A DNA stretch of 64,000 nt from an uncultured SAR86 cluster bacterium (GCA_902628925.1 CACOPA010000006.1:1-64000); one strand, 5' to 3'; shown: positions 1 through 9,886, numbered from the stretch's first letter. Made by a program: numbers and translations. Notes: generated from the letters alone by a model not told the origin.

Positions 1-1882
1 CATTCCAGACTTACAAGACCTAACGTCAAGAGTTCACCAATACGGTGCCAAAATTGCAGCGCAATTAAATCATAGTGGAAAAATTTCACAGGAAGATGTT
101 GTTGCAGGCCGGGAAATTCCAGTTCCATCCATTCCCAAAATGCATCCAAGTGACATGTTTGGGCTCCTGACTGAAGCAGAGATAATGAACTTCATTAAAG
201 CTGCAGGTCCTGATGGAAAAGGTCCTAGATATCACGAACTTACAACTGAAGAAATTAAAGACGAAATTGAACACTTTGTTTCAGCGGCCAAAAGAGCAGT
301 CGAGTCAGGTTTTGATGCCATTGAAATTCATGCAGGACACGGCTATCTAATCTCTAGCTTTTTATCACCCGCAGTAAACAGAAGAACAGATGAGTATGGA
401 GGAAGTGCAGAAAATAGAGCACGATTATTGGCAGAGATAATTTCAAAAATTAAATCTTCCATTCCTAGTTCTATACCAGTAATTGTTCGCCTTGATGCAT
501 TTGAATACAGAGTTGAGGGTGGAATCTCAACTGATGATTTCCTCGTTACCATAAAACTTGCTGAGGAAGCTGGAGCAGATGCACTTGATGTTAGTGCTTA
601 TGGAAATCCTGCTAAAGGAATTGCCTTTACGGAAGCTCCTCTTGTTCATGAGCCAGGTGGGTTTATTAAATTTGCAAAACTTGCCAAAGCTCATTGCTCA
701 ATTCCTATCTTGGCTGTTGGGAGAATTGATTTAGATGTAGCTGAATCAGGTTTAAAAAATAATGATTTTGATTTTGTTGTGATGGGGCGAAAGCTTCTTG
801 CTGATCCGTTTCTTCCCCAAAAGCTACAAGACGATCAAGAGTCGTTGATTAGGCCCTGCATTTATTGTTACGTATGTGTAAGCAAAATTTTTATAAATCA
901 ACCTATGTGTTGCTCTGTAAATGCCTCTATGGGTAGAGAATTTGAAGATAAAGATCTGTATTCAAAATCTAATGAAAAGAAAAACATTGTAGTTATTGGT
1001 TCAGGGCCTGCGGGGATGGAGTCAGCAAGAATTCTTGGTGAACGAGGTCATACGGTTACCGTATTAGAAAAGGAAAAAGATATTGGTGGCACTTTAAGAG
1101 TTGCCTCACTTGCATATGAACCTAATCAAGCATTGATTACTTATTTAAAAAATAGTCTTAAACATCTTGGAATAAATATTAAAACTAAAAGTAAGGCAAA
1201 TTTAGAAGTATTAAAAAAGATATCTCCAGATTATGTGATTTTTGCAGCCGGAGCCAAAAGAAATGCACCGCAAATTTCTGGCAAAGAATTAGGTCATGTC
1301 TTTGATGGAGAAGAGTTAAAGTCTTTATTGATCTCAAGTAACAGTGAAGCTGAAAAAAAACTAAATATTCTTTCAAGACTAGTCTTAAAAGCTGGGAATC
1401 TTTCTCAACTCTTAAGAAATATATCCACCTTAAGAATCCTTAGTAAATTCTGGATGCCTCTGAAAAAAGAGCTTGTGATTATTGGTGGTGATCTAGTTGG
1501 TTTAGAACTAGCGGAATTTCTAACTGAAAGAGGTAAAAAGGTTACTGTTGTAGAGCCAAGCAATGACTTGGGTCCTAATTTAAGTATTGTAAGAAGATCT
1601 CGAGTAATACATCTTCTTAAATCTCACGGGGTTAATATTATTAAGAACGCAAAAGATATTAAAATCTCTAACTCTGATGTAAATTTTGAGCTCGATGGAA
1701 CTTCTCAATCAATCACAGCAAATCAGGTCATCATAGCTATGGGAACTGAGCCCAATACTGAGTTTGCTGACGAGCTTATAGAAAATAATTTTAATGTTTC
1801 TATGATAGGAGATTGCACCTCGGTCGGTTACATCGAGGGAGCAATATCTGATGCAAGGATAGCAGTAAAGGAAATTATTTAA
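1..1882 (+). CDS. Old-yellow-enzyme/FAD NAD(P)H oxidoreductase (2,4-dienoyl-CoA reductase-like), 5' end missing
   Basis: The frame is open from the first bases of the window, so the N-terminus lies outside it. The visible part starts inside an FMN-binding TIM barrel (QLNHSGK, then EIHAGHGYLISSFLSP and DEYGGSAENRAR). A cysteine cluster follows (CIYCYVC ... MCCSVN), which fits the 4Fe-4S site of FadH and trimethylamine-dehydrogenase relatives. After that come two dinucleotide-binding motifs (VVIGSGPAGMESARILGERG and VIIGGDLVGLELAEF). This FMN-4Fe4S-FAD layout passes electrons from NAD(P)H to an enoyl or other unsaturated substrate. The substrate cannot be read from the sequence. The gene converges on ald with one base between stop codons. 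Confidence 0.85.
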   Translation, partial: IPDLQDLTSRVHQYGAKIAAQLNHSGKISQEDVVAGREIPVPSIPKMHPSDMFGLLTEAEIMNFIKAAGPDGKGPRYHELTTEEIKDEIEHFVSAAKRAVESGFDAIEIHAGHGYLISSFLSPAVNRRTDEYGGSAENRARLLAEIISKIKSSIPSSIPVIVRLDAFEYRVEGGISTDDFLVTIKLAEEAGADALDVSAYGNPAKGIAFTEAPLVHEPGGFIKFAKLAKAHCSIPILAVGRIDLDVAESGLKNNDFDFVVMGRKLLADPFLPQKLQDDQESLIRPCIYCYVCVSKIFINQPMCCSVNASMGREFEDKDLYSKSNEKKNIVVIGSGPAGMESARILGERGHTVTVLEKEKDIGGTLRVASLAYEPNQALITYLKNSLKHLGINIKTKSKANLEVLKKISPDYVIFAAGAKRNAPQISGKELGHVFDGEELKSLLISSNSEAEKKLNILSRLVLKAGNLSQLLRNISTLRILSKFWMPLKKELVIIGGDLVGLELAEFLTERGKKVTVVEPSNDLGPNLSIVRRSRVIHLLKSHGVNIIKNAKDIKISNSDVNFELDGTSQSITANQVIIAMGTEPNTEFADELIENNFNVSMIGDCTSVGYIEGAISDARIAVKEII

Positions 1883-1883
1883 C

Positions 1884-2969
1884 TCAACCTAATGCTTCAC
1901 TGACTGCTTGATGCTTAATCTCACCTTTTGAAATGTTGAGACCATTCTGTAAGCCTGCATTTTGATTTAAAGCCTCTTCGATGCCTAAATTTGCGAGCAA
2001 TTTTATGTAAGGCAAAGTAGCCTTATTCAAAGCAAGTGAGGCAGTTAAAGGGACAGCACCTGGCATATTAGTAACGCAATAATGAACAACATCGTCTACT
2101 AAAAATGTTGGCTCGTCATGGGTGGTTGGTTTGCTGGTCTCAAAGCAGCCACCTTGATCAATAGAAATATCTACCATTACCGTTCCTGGTGACATTTCTC
2201 CAATCATTTCCTTAGTTATAATCTTTGGTGCTTCTTTTCCAATCACATAAACCGATCCCACCACAAGATCAGATTTTTTAATGCTTTCAAAGATAGCCTC
2301 AGGAGATGATTGAATGTAATTAACATTATCTTCACCATATTTTGCCTTTAGGGAATTCAATTTATCTATGGATAAATCAATAACATTTACCAAAGCTTTA
2401 TTGTCAATCGCTTTCTCAATGGCTTGAGTGCCAGCGACTCCCCCACCGATTACAGTAACAACTCTTGAATCTAAATTTTGAAATGATCCAAGCAAAACCC
2501 CTTTTCCATGATTGTGCTTAAGTAAATTATATGAGCCTACTACGATGCTTATTTGTCCTGCGATTTCGCTCATTGGTGCCAGCAAAGGCAATGCATTTTT
2601 CTCGTCAGTAACAGTCTCATAAGCGATACCGGTAACACCAGTATTAACGATCTTTTTTGCACTTTCTGGATTTCCAGCAAGATGAAGATAAGTGAACAAT
2701 GTTAAGTCTTCACGAAGATAACCGAGCTCCTGCTCAATGGGTTCTTTAACCTTAATAATAAGATTTGATTTATCAAATACCTCCTCGGCTTCATCAATTA
2801 TTTTAGCCCCTGAATCAATGTAATCTTGATTACTAAAACCAATTGAGCTGCCTGCATCTGACTGAATTAATACCTGGTGCCCCTCTTTGCAAAGAGCCAT
2901 ACTCGATTCAGGAGTCAAGCCGACCCTGTATTCGTTATTTTTAACCTCTCTGGGAACGCCGATGATCAT
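1884..2969 (-). CDS. ald: Alanine dehydrogenase
   Basis: Catalyses NAD-dependent, reversible deamination of L-alanine to pyruvate and ammonia in the cytoplasm. The 361 residues match the family length. The N-terminus reads MIIGVPREVKNNEYRVGLTP, with the substrate-side lysine in KVKEP (about residue 74) and histidine in YLHLAG (about 95). The NAD fold is VTVIGGGVAGTQAIEKA, and the C-terminal CVTNMPGAVPLTAS segment is typical. The ATG follows the upstream SGNH-like gene by four bases, so the two are probably co-transcribed. With gdhA further on, it gives the cell two amino-acid dehydrogenases, consistent with feeding on amino acids and peptides. Confidence 0.95.
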   Translation of the reverse strand: MIIGVPREVKNNEYRVGLTPESSMALCKEGHQVLIQSDAGSSIGFSNQDYIDSGAKIIDEAEEVFDKSNLIIKVKEPIEQELGYLREDLTLFTYLHLAGNPESAKKIVNTGVTGIAYETVTDEKNALPLLAPMSEIAGQISIVVGSYNLLKHNHGKGVLLGSFQNLDSRVVTVIGGGVAGTQAIEKAIDNKALVNVIDLSIDKLNSLKAKYGEDNVNYIQSSPEAIFESIKKSDLVVGSVYVIGKEAPKIITKEMIGEMSPGTVMVDISIDQGGCFETSKPTTHDEPTFLVDDVVHYCVTNMPGAVPLTASLALNKATLPYIKLLANLGIEEALNQNAGLQNGLNISKGEIKHQAVSEALG

Positions 2970-2973
2970 TGTT

Positions 2974-3792
2974 TCATTTTAATTGTATATTAAAAAATTC
3001 AGAAACTGTCTTGTCAGCTATCCTCTGAAGTTTGATGGCAACGGATGGCTCGATATTACCAACTCCTGTGTTACCTTCGGTGCTTCGCCCAAAGAGAGTC
3101 GCAAATACAACACTTGCGGCAAGGTAGGTGCCCTCTTCTGAGGGGTGCCTGTTATCGCTGGTGTATAAATTAATTTCGGGTTGAGACTTATTTCCAAGAT
3201 CAAATGCCTCACCAGCTGGAATAAGAAGTAGATTATTTAAATTCGCTACTTTTAAAAATTCTTTTTTAAGTTTTTTATACATTGTGGGTTTATTTTTATA
3301 ACCCCAGGTCATAAAAAGCATGGGCTCTGCTTTATTTTTTCTAATAGTTTTTGAATGTTTTGCAACGTAACTATAGAAGGCTTCTTTGGTCTTTGGGTGA
3401 ATTGGGCAGAGACTGCAATCAGCCATTATTACTGCATCAACAGAGGTCTCATTATATTCAATATATGAGTTATCTTTATTTGCATCGATTTTAAAACTGC
3501 CGATATTTTGATTACTTAAATAACTCTCAACATTATGCCAAGACAATGAAGACCCATTGATCGTAATTGAGCGCCTTTTGATATCACCTATTTCAGGATC
3601 AGCTTTAATCAGTTTTCCAAGGTGGTTATGTAGACTGTTGTTGTAATAAAAAAAACTGTGTCCCACAAACATTACAGATTTAATATCATTTGATTTTGTA
3701 GATTTAATGTTTGGGATTAGATCCTCTGAAGAAACAGAAATTGCAAAGACTAGACTGACCGCAATAAAAGCATAATTTAACTTAATACGCAT
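2974..3792 (-). CDS. Secreted SGNH-hydrolase-like protein
   Basis: A conserved hypothetical protein with a signal peptide (MRIKLNYAFIAVSLVFAISVSS). The GHSFFYYNNSLHNHL segment resembles block I of SGNH/GDSL-like proteins, and DNRHPSEEGTYLAASVVFATLF resembles the C-terminal DxxH block, so a periplasmic esterase- or sulfatase-like fold is likely. The substrate is unknown. I chose the ATG at 3792 over a TTG three codons upstream because it starts the signal peptide cleanly and a perfect TATAAT lies eight bases before it. It follows tRNA-Ala by 31 bases and precedes ald by four. Confidence 0.6.
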   Translation of the reverse strand: MRIKLNYAFIAVSLVFAISVSSEDLIPNIKSTKSNDIKSVMFVGHSFFYYNNSLHNHLGKLIKADPEIGDIKRRSITINGSSLSWHNVESYLSNQNIGSFKIDANKDNSYIEYNETSVDAVIMADCSLCPIHPKTKEAFYSYVAKHSKTIRKNKAEPMLFMTWGYKNKPTMYKKLKKEFLKVANLNNLLLIPAGEAFDLGNKSQPEINLYTSDNRHPSEEGTYLAASVVFATLFGRSTEGNTGVGNIEPSVAIKLQRIADKTVSEFFNIQLK

Positions 3793-3800
3793 TTTTAACA

Positions 3801-3806
3801 ATTATA
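3801..3806 (-). promoter_or_regulatory. -10 hexamer TATAAT before the SGNH-like gene
   Basis: A perfect TATAAT on the minus strand with eight bases to the ATG at 3792 would start transcription at or next to the start codon. It lies between tRNA-Ala and the gene. No good -35 is seen; the expected position falls on the tRNA 3' end. Confidence 0.4.
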
Positions 3807-3823
3807 TCTTTTGTTAATAATTT

Positions 3824-3899
<76 letters not shown>

Positions 3900-3990
3900 A
3901 GTATTTTGATTGGCTATTCTAAATTGTTTTATGGTTAGTTGCTATACAGAGCATTTCAAGATATCTTCGCTAAATTAATCTCTTGAACTT

Positions 3991-5445
3991 ATGAGTAAAA
4001 AAACACCTGTCGTTGTTGGTCTCGGAATAATCCAACAACATGGAGCATATGATGAGCTTGATGAAGCATTAATTTTGATGGAAGAAGCAACGCTATCTGC
4101 TATTAAGGATTGCGGCAACCCAAAAATTACTGACTACATTGACATCATTGACATACCCAAAGGCTTTTGGGCATACAGAGATCCAGGTAAGTGGATTGGA
4201 GAAAAGCATGGTTTTCAGCATGCAAAAACAAGTGTTAATAAGATCGGGGTTTTACAACAACACCTCATAAACTCTGCTGCGCTAAGAATTCAGAATGGTG
4301 AAATCCGTGGTGGCCTTATTCTTGGTGGTGAATCTAGAGCAAAAATGATTGCTGCTTTAAAGGAAAAAAAAGACTTCAAAGAGCTTGAGCTAAACACAAA
4401 TCCAGATATGTACGTTAAAGCAAAAGATGATTTGTATGGACCACAGGAAGCTGAAACACTTGGATTGATGGCCGTTGGTTATTATGCAGTTCTTGAGAGT
4501 GCTATGAGATTTCACAAAGAACACTCTCTAAAGGAACATGAATATTATCTATCAAATATGTATGCAGATTTTTCTCAAATTGCTGCAAAAAATCCTCATG
4601 CATGGAATCAAAAAGAGTATCAGCCCAACGAAATTAGTGAGCCCTCTTCAAAAAATAAACCAATTGCATACCCATACAACAAATTACATAACACCTCATG
4701 GAATGTTAATCAGGCGTCCGCGATGATTATTATTGATGAAGAGATAGCTGATAAATTAAAGATCCCAAAAAATAAAAGATCGTATCCATTGGCTTCATCT
4801 GAAACTAACCATATGCTCGCTCTTATTGAGAGACCAAACTTTGTAAGTTCTGCTGGATTGGAATTGTCTGCAGCATATATAAATAAAAAGATTTCAAATT
4901 ATGGGAAACTCCCATCAATCGTTGACCTTTATAGCTGTTTCCCAGTTGCTATCCAACAATGCGAAAACGTCCTTGAACTAGATCCCTCAATACCAAAAAC
5001 TATCACCGGAGGAATGCCATTTGCTGGTGGACCTCTGAATAACTATATGCTTCACGCCACAGTACAGGCGTTACTTCTATTGCGAGAGAATCCAGATAAT
5101 ATCGCTTTAATAACAGGTGTCTCAGGGATGATGACAAAACAGGCTTTTGGCCTTTGGTCAGGGCAGAAGCTTGATGAATTCACTCATTTGGATACTACTG
5201 AAGATGCTAAGCGAATTGATCTTCCAAAAGAAATATCTGCTTTTGAGTCTGGAGATGGGCATGTCATCGGTTACACAGTTTTATTTGATAAATTAGATGC
5301 TGAGAAAGCAGTTATATACATTGAAGATTTGCAAGGAAAAAGAAAAGTTGTAACATCAAATGAAGTAGATATTTTAAAAAACATGAGGGAAGAAGAATGG
5401 GTTGGAAAAGCAATCAAGTACAAAGACTCAGTGTTGGTCTCTTAA
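3991..5445 (+). CDS. Thiolase-superfamily protein (acetyl-CoA acetyltransferase-like) without the usual catalytic cysteines
   Basis: 484 residues with a thiolase fold of the SCP-x-like type: VDLYSCFPVAIQQ near residue 310, GGMPFAGGPLNNYMLHA near 340, and a closing GVSGMMTKQAFGLWS near 380. In ordinary thiolases the nucleophilic Cys sits before a small-residue helix. Here the corresponding stretch reads GVLQQHLINSAALRI with no Cys. The GHP histidine is replaced in AGGP, and the second active-site Cys is absent. This places it with divergent thiolase-like proteins annotated as acetyl-CoA acetyltransferases, whose reaction is uncertain. It heads a co-directional block, and its 3' end overlaps the M20 gene by 49 bases. 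Confidence 0.75.
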   Translation: MSKKTPVVVGLGIIQQHGAYDELDEALILMEEATLSAIKDCGNPKITDYIDIIDIPKGFWAYRDPGKWIGEKHGFQHAKTSVNKIGVLQQHLINSAALRIQNGEIRGGLILGGESRAKMIAALKEKKDFKELELNTNPDMYVKAKDDLYGPQEAETLGLMAVGYYAVLESAMRFHKEHSLKEHEYYLSNMYADFSQIAAKNPHAWNQKEYQPNEISEPSSKNKPIAYPYNKLHNTSWNVNQASAMIIIDEEIADKLKIPKNKRSYPLASSETNHMLALIERPNFVSSAGLELSAAYINKKISNYGKLPSIVDLYSCFPVAIQQCENVLELDPSIPKTITGGMPFAGGPLNNYMLHATVQALLLLRENPDNIALITGVSGMMTKQAFGLWSGQKLDEFTHLDTTEDAKRIDLPKEISAFESGDGHVIGYTVLFDKLDAEKAVIYIEDLQGKRKVVTSNEVDILKNMREEEWVGKAIKYKDSVLVS

Positions 5446-6833
5446 CACTATTTATTGCATCACTAGATGCCTCACAAAATTCAGTAAATCAATCTATTAA
5501 AAAACACCAATTAACATTTGAAAATGTTGCGATGGATATATGGGATTTAGCTGAAGTTGGTTATCAAGAATACAAGAGTTCAGAAATTCTAATCAATGTA
5601 CTTAAAAAGAATGGGTTTAAGATTACAACCGGAGTAGCTGATATTCCTACTGCTTTCATTGCTGAGTATTCCAATGGTGGTCCCATTATTGGGATATTGG
5701 GTGAATACGATGCCTTGCCAGGAGTGATGCAAACATCGTCTCCCTTCAAAGAAACTCGTGCTGACAGGATCGCAGGTCATGCCTGTGGTCATCACATGTT
5801 TGGTGCTGCATCTGCATGGGCAGCAGTAACGATCAAAGAGTGGATTGAAAAAACCAATACCCCTGGGACAATAAGATTTTATGGTACGCCAGCTGAGGAA
5901 GGCGGTTCAGGAAAAGTCTATATGGTGCGAGAAGGCCTCTTCAAGGATGTTGACGTTGCACTTCACTGGCATCCTGGAAGTGTTAATCATGCAAACCCAA
6001 GAACTTCAAATTCGAATAAATCAGCTAAATTTACTTTTAATGGAATTTCTGCACATGCTGCTGGGTCACCTGATAAAGGTAGATCTGCTCTTGATGGTGT
6101 TGAATCAATGAACATGATGGTCAATTTAATGCGTGAGCACATCCCTCAAGAGTCAAGAATTCATTATGTGATTACCAAGGGTGGTTTAGCTCCAAACGTC
6201 GTTCCAGATGTTGCGGAAGTTTATTACTACATAAGACATCCTAAAATGCAGATGGTCAACGAACTTTTTGAAAGGGTTGTAAAAGCTGCGGAAGGAGCTG
6301 CTATAGGAACAGATACAAGTGTTTCTTACGAAGTTATGCATGGAAATTACTCATTATTACCTAATGATGCAATTCAGCGGATAATGTACGAAAAACTAAC
6401 TCAAAGAGGTGGTGTTTCCTATAATCAAAAAGAACAAGAATACGCAGAAGAGATTTATCAAACTCTCGTGAGTCCATCAGGTAAAATTGGGGATCAAGAG
6501 AAAGTTCTCGCCTATAGACAAACACATGGTTATGGTTCAACAGATGTTGGGGATGTAAGTTGGGTGGTTCCAACTGGTGGCATTCGTGTTGCGACCTGGG
6601 TTCCTGGAACAGCTTCTCATTCATGGCAGGCAGTAGCTATTGGAGGAACATCAATTGGACTAAAAGGAACCAAGTTAGCTGCAGAAGTACTTAGTGACAC
6701 TGCAATCGAATTAATGATGAATCCTTTGATAATTCAAAATGCTAATCAAGAGCTTCAAAAAAGAGTTGGTAAAGATTTTGTTTACGAACCATTGCTTGGT
6801 GATCGTTTGCCACCACTTAACTATAGGAACTAG
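5397..6833 (+). CDS. Secreted M20-family amidohydrolase (AbgB-like)
   Basis: A metal-dependent amidohydrolase resembling AbgB, the subunit that with AbgA cleaves p-aminobenzoyl-glutamate. M20 signatures are all present: GILGEYDALPGV, GHACGHHMFGAAS, GTPAEEGGSGK, ALHWHPG, GISAHAAGSPDKGRSALDG (dimerisation/His) and a C-terminal GTASHSWQAVAIGG. The length, 478 residues, matches AbgB. Unlike cytosolic AbgB it begins with a likely signal peptide (LSVGLLTLFIASLDA before SQNS), which supports this start although it lies 49 bases inside the thiolase-like gene. A GAGGGA sequence sits just upstream. It probably acts in the periplasm on N-acyl or aromatic amino-acid amides taken in by the receptor encoded next. 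Confidence 0.85.
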   Translation: MGWKSNQVQRLSVGLLTLFIASLDASQNSVNQSIKKHQLTFENVAMDIWDLAEVGYQEYKSSEILINVLKKNGFKITTGVADIPTAFIAEYSNGGPIIGILGEYDALPGVMQTSSPFKETRADRIAGHACGHHMFGAASAWAAVTIKEWIEKTNTPGTIRFYGTPAEEGGSGKVYMVREGLFKDVDVALHWHPGSVNHANPRTSNSNKSAKFTFNGISAHAAGSPDKGRSALDGVESMNMMVNLMREHIPQESRIHYVITKGGLAPNVVPDVAEVYYYIRHPKMQMVNELFERVVKAAEGAAIGTDTSVSYEVMHGNYSLLPNDAIQRIMYEKLTQRGGVSYNQKEQEYAEEIYQTLVSPSGKIGDQEKVLAYRQTHGYGSTDVGDVSWVVPTGGIRVATWVPGTASHSWQAVAIGGTSIGLKGTKLAAEVLSDTAIELMMNPLIIQNANQELQKRVGKDFVYEPLLGDRLPPLNYRN

Positions 6834-6898
6834 TTAAAATTTTTGTTTTTTACCAAAAAATTGTTAATATTTAATAAGTTCATAACACAGGGGGAACT

Positions 6899-9844
6899 AT
6901 GAAATTTAAAATTGCATTATTTGCGTGCCTAGGCTTAATTTTACCTTTAACCATATCTGCACAATCTAGTGATGATGTTGAAGAAGTTGTGGTTGTTGGA
7001 TCACAAATTAAAGGAGCTAAAATTACTGATGCCTTGGCTGTTTCTGTTATTTCTACAAAAGATATTGAAACTATCGGTGTAGATTCTGGAGATGACCTTT
7101 TAGAGAATTTAGTTGAGCAAGGCGCTAACTACTTCAATGAGGCTGAGGATGCTTCCGGTGGTGTTAATGCTAACCGTGGTGATGTAGGAGCGTATAACCT
7201 AAGAAACATGGGTGTTGGTAATACGTTAACCCTTCTCAACGGTAGAAGACTTGTTAATAGTGGTACCTATCAAACAGAATTAATCGGTGGCGACTTTGTT
7301 CCAACTATTTCAGCTAACTCAAACTTAATCCCTGTGTATGGCCTTGAGAGAGTTGAGGTATTGAGGGATGGAGCATCTGCTATTTATGGTGCTGATGCCG
7401 TAGCCGGTGTTGTTAATAATGTATTACAGAAAGACTTTGAAGGTCTAACTGTAAGAGCAAAAATAACAGCCTATGATCATTTTGAAACTGAAGACAATAC
7501 AGTCAATGTGAAGTGGGGTTCATTCTTTAATGATGGAGCAACCAATGTAAGTGTTTTCTTTGACCATTACGACCGAGGCGCTATTAATGCACAAGAAGAT
7601 CCCAGATGGGGTGCTGGAGAACATAGACCTTTTGTTGATGATGACTCTCCATGGAAAACAAGCACAGCGTTTAGAAATTTAAGTACAAACTCAGAATATC
7701 CCCAAATGGATATGGTCAGTAGTGCTACAAGTATTGCTGGAACTGAATATGACAAGGTTTTTACAGACTCAGCTGGAGAGTTTGAGTTATTCCCAATAGG
7801 TGATTCTAGATGTACAAATAGAGGAAACCCTTTATTCGATACAGGCTACGGTACTTGTATAGCTCCTGATGGTAATGGAGTCATTCGAGAGAACTTTTGG
7901 GGGCCAACCGACAGAAGGTCTGAGCTTGTAAGGAATAATGTTGTTCTTTTTATCAATCATCAAATGGATAATGGTGTTGAGGCTTTCACTGAGGTCGCTG
8001 CTTATAGTTCAGACAGTGACAGAATTGCACATGCATCATACGCATTTACTTCATCCAAACACAGAGTAGGTCCTGATAACTATTACCTTAATCAATTAAC
8101 TTATAACGGTGTTGCTATCTTTGCTGGAAAAGAACTTTTCATTGATAACTATAGATACACTGAAAGACAAAGATTGGTGAATGTTAAGAAAGAGACTTAT
8201 AGATTCTTGCAAGGTTTCAGAGGCACTTCTGGTAATTGGGATTGGGAAACAGCAATAATGTCCTCCATTGCAAAACATAGAGATGTTACTAGAAATAGAT
8301 TATCAAATAATCTTCTAAAAGAAGCACTAAGAGATCCTACACCTGCTGCATATAACCCATTTAGTGCAGGAGTTAATACTAATATCGAAAGAGCTCTTGT
8401 TGACGTATATAGAAAAAATGAAAGTTCTCTTGATATGTTCGATTTCAAGATGTCTAACCCATCTGTTGCAACATTGCCTGCTGGTGATGTTGGAATGTTG
8501 GTAGGTTTTGAATACCGTGAAGAAGAAATCATTGATGATCGTGATCCAAGGCTTGATGGAACCATAACTTACACTGATTATGAGGGAGACACCTATCCTT
8601 TGGTTGGGGATGTAGTTAATTCCTCTCCTACTGGAGACTTAGAAGGCTCAAGAGACGTCACATCATTATTCACAGAATTCCAAATTCCACTAGCTGACAA
8701 TATTGATGCTCAATTGGCTGTGAGATATGAAGATTTCTCAGACTTTGGGGATAGTACTGTTGGAAAATTTGCTGTGGGTTGGGATGTTGCTCAATGGTTA
8801 AGGCTTAGAGGATCAGTGTCAACATCATTCAGAGCTCCAAATATTCCTCAGATAAATGAAAAAGTAGTTGTTAGATCCGGAACAAGATACGACCGTGCTG
8901 CTTTTAGAGTGAATGAACTTCAGAGCGTTGGAAATGTGATTGATTCAGACTCAAGATATACAATTCAGAGGAAAGCTGTTGGTGCATCAGGACTTGAAGC
9001 TGAAGAATCTGATAATACCTCTTTTGGTATTGTTTTAATGCCTTCAGACAGTCTTACAATAACTGTTGACGCATGGACTATTGAAAAAGATAAAACAATT
9101 GGTTTATTTGGTAGAGAAAACCAAACAGTTAATGACATGTTGCTTAGATTAGCAAATGGTACTAATAATTGTGATACTTTTGCTGGTGATCCATTGGTAG
9201 TAAGGGAAGCGCCTGATGATGGTGACCTTGCTGCATTTGCTGCCGCTGGTGTTTGTCCTTTTGGGGAGATTAAATATATTGAAAATAACTATATCAACCT
9301 TGCAATGAGAACTGTTGAAGGTGTGGATGTTGGCATCTACTATAACTTCTCAACTGATTGGGGTGATTTTGATATCAGATACAATGGAACTTACCTTGAT
9401 AAATTTGAGCAAGAAGCAACTGGTCAATTTGCTGATTTACAAGCTAAGAAAGACGCTGGTGAAATCCCTGAAAGTATTCCTCTGAAAGGTTTTGGTGATC
9501 TTCTTAACAAAGATGGTATTTATGATGAAAAACATAACTTTAGAATCTCATGGGATAAGGGTGATTGGGGCGCAAGCTTGAGTGGTACTCAGAAAGGTGC
9601 TTTTGAGCAAACCTCTCTTGGCTTAAAGAATGGTGTTCCATACATAGTTGATTCTGTTACTCATCTTGATGCAACTGTATCTTACAACTTTGAATTAAGT
9701 GGTAATAAAGCAAGACTCAGATTTGCTGTAAAGAATCTTGAAGATGAAAGAGCACCTACTGCAGACAGATACTACGGTTTCTTTGCAGATGCTCATGGCG
9801 ACTATGGAAGAAACTATTACGTTGATTTAAGAGTTTCATTATAA
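6899..9844 (+). CDS. TonB-dependent outer-membrane receptor (first of three)
   Basis: 981 residues. Signal peptide MKFKIALFACLGLILPLTISAQS, TonB-box-like DDVEEVVVVGSQIK, a plug domain (NLRNMGVGNTLTLLNGRRL, VEVLRDGASAIYGADAVAGVVNNV), then a long beta-barrel ending FADAHGDYGRNYYVDLRVSL. It imports a bulky substrate across the outer membrane using TonB energy. The substrate is not deducible, but the neighbouring amidohydrolase and gamma-glutamyltransferase suggest peptides or N-acyl amino acids. A strong AGGGGGA Shine-Dalgarno at 6889-6895 sets the start. The gene is followed by a rho-independent terminator. Confidence 0.95.
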   Translation: MKFKIALFACLGLILPLTISAQSSDDVEEVVVVGSQIKGAKITDALAVSVISTKDIETIGVDSGDDLLENLVEQGANYFNEAEDASGGVNANRGDVGAYNLRNMGVGNTLTLLNGRRLVNSGTYQTELIGGDFVPTISANSNLIPVYGLERVEVLRDGASAIYGADAVAGVVNNVLQKDFEGLTVRAKITAYDHFETEDNTVNVKWGSFFNDGATNVSVFFDHYDRGAINAQEDPRWGAGEHRPFVDDDSPWKTSTAFRNLSTNSEYPQMDMVSSATSIAGTEYDKVFTDSAGEFELFPIGDSRCTNRGNPLFDTGYGTCIAPDGNGVIRENFWGPTDRRSELVRNNVVLFINHQMDNGVEAFTEVAAYSSDSDRIAHASYAFTSSKHRVGPDNYYLNQLTYNGVAIFAGKELFIDNYRYTERQRLVNVKKETYRFLQGFRGTSGNWDWETAIMSSIAKHRDVTRNRLSNNLLKEALRDPTPAAYNPFSAGVNTNIERALVDVYRKNESSLDMFDFKMSNPSVATLPAGDVGMLVGFEYREEEIIDDRDPRLDGTITYTDYEGDTYPLVGDVVNSSPTGDLEGSRDVTSLFTEFQIPLADNIDAQLAVRYEDFSDFGDSTVGKFAVGWDVAQWLRLRGSVSTSFRAPNIPQINEKVVVRSGTRYDRAAFRVNELQSVGNVIDSDSRYTIQRKAVGASGLEAEESDNTSFGIVLMPSDSLTITVDAWTIEKDKTIGLFGRENQTVNDMLLRLANGTNNCDTFAGDPLVVREAPDDGDLAAFAAAGVCPFGEIKYIENNYINLAMRTVEGVDVGIYYNFSTDWGDFDIRYNGTYLDKFEQEATGQFADLQAKKDAGEIPESIPLKGFGDLLNKDGIYDEKHNFRISWDKGDWGASLSGTQKGAFEQTSLGLKNGVPYIVDSVTHLDATVSYNFELSGNKARLRFAVKNLEDERAPTADRYYGFFADAHGDYGRNYYVDLRVSL

Positions 9845-9860
9845 AAATAAGCTAAAATTT

Positions 9861-9886
9861 AAGGGAGCTTTATGCTCCCTTTTTTT
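9861..9886 (+). terminator. Rho-independent terminator after the first TonB receptor gene
   Basis: Stem AAGGGAGC (9861-9868) pairs with GCTCCCTT (9874-9881) around the loop TTTAT, followed by a run of T to 9886. The next gene's possible start codons lie in this hairpin (9872) or directly after it (9887). Confidence 0.85.

Noticed and set aside
6834..6898. Promoter of the first TonB receptor gene
   Set aside because: TTGTTA and several TAATAA-like hexamers occur, but no pair has acceptable spacing; the gene could also be read from upstream.
8197..8565. A minus-strand open frame of 122 codons inside the first TonB receptor gene
   Set aside because: Antisense to barrel-coding sequence with no supporting signal.
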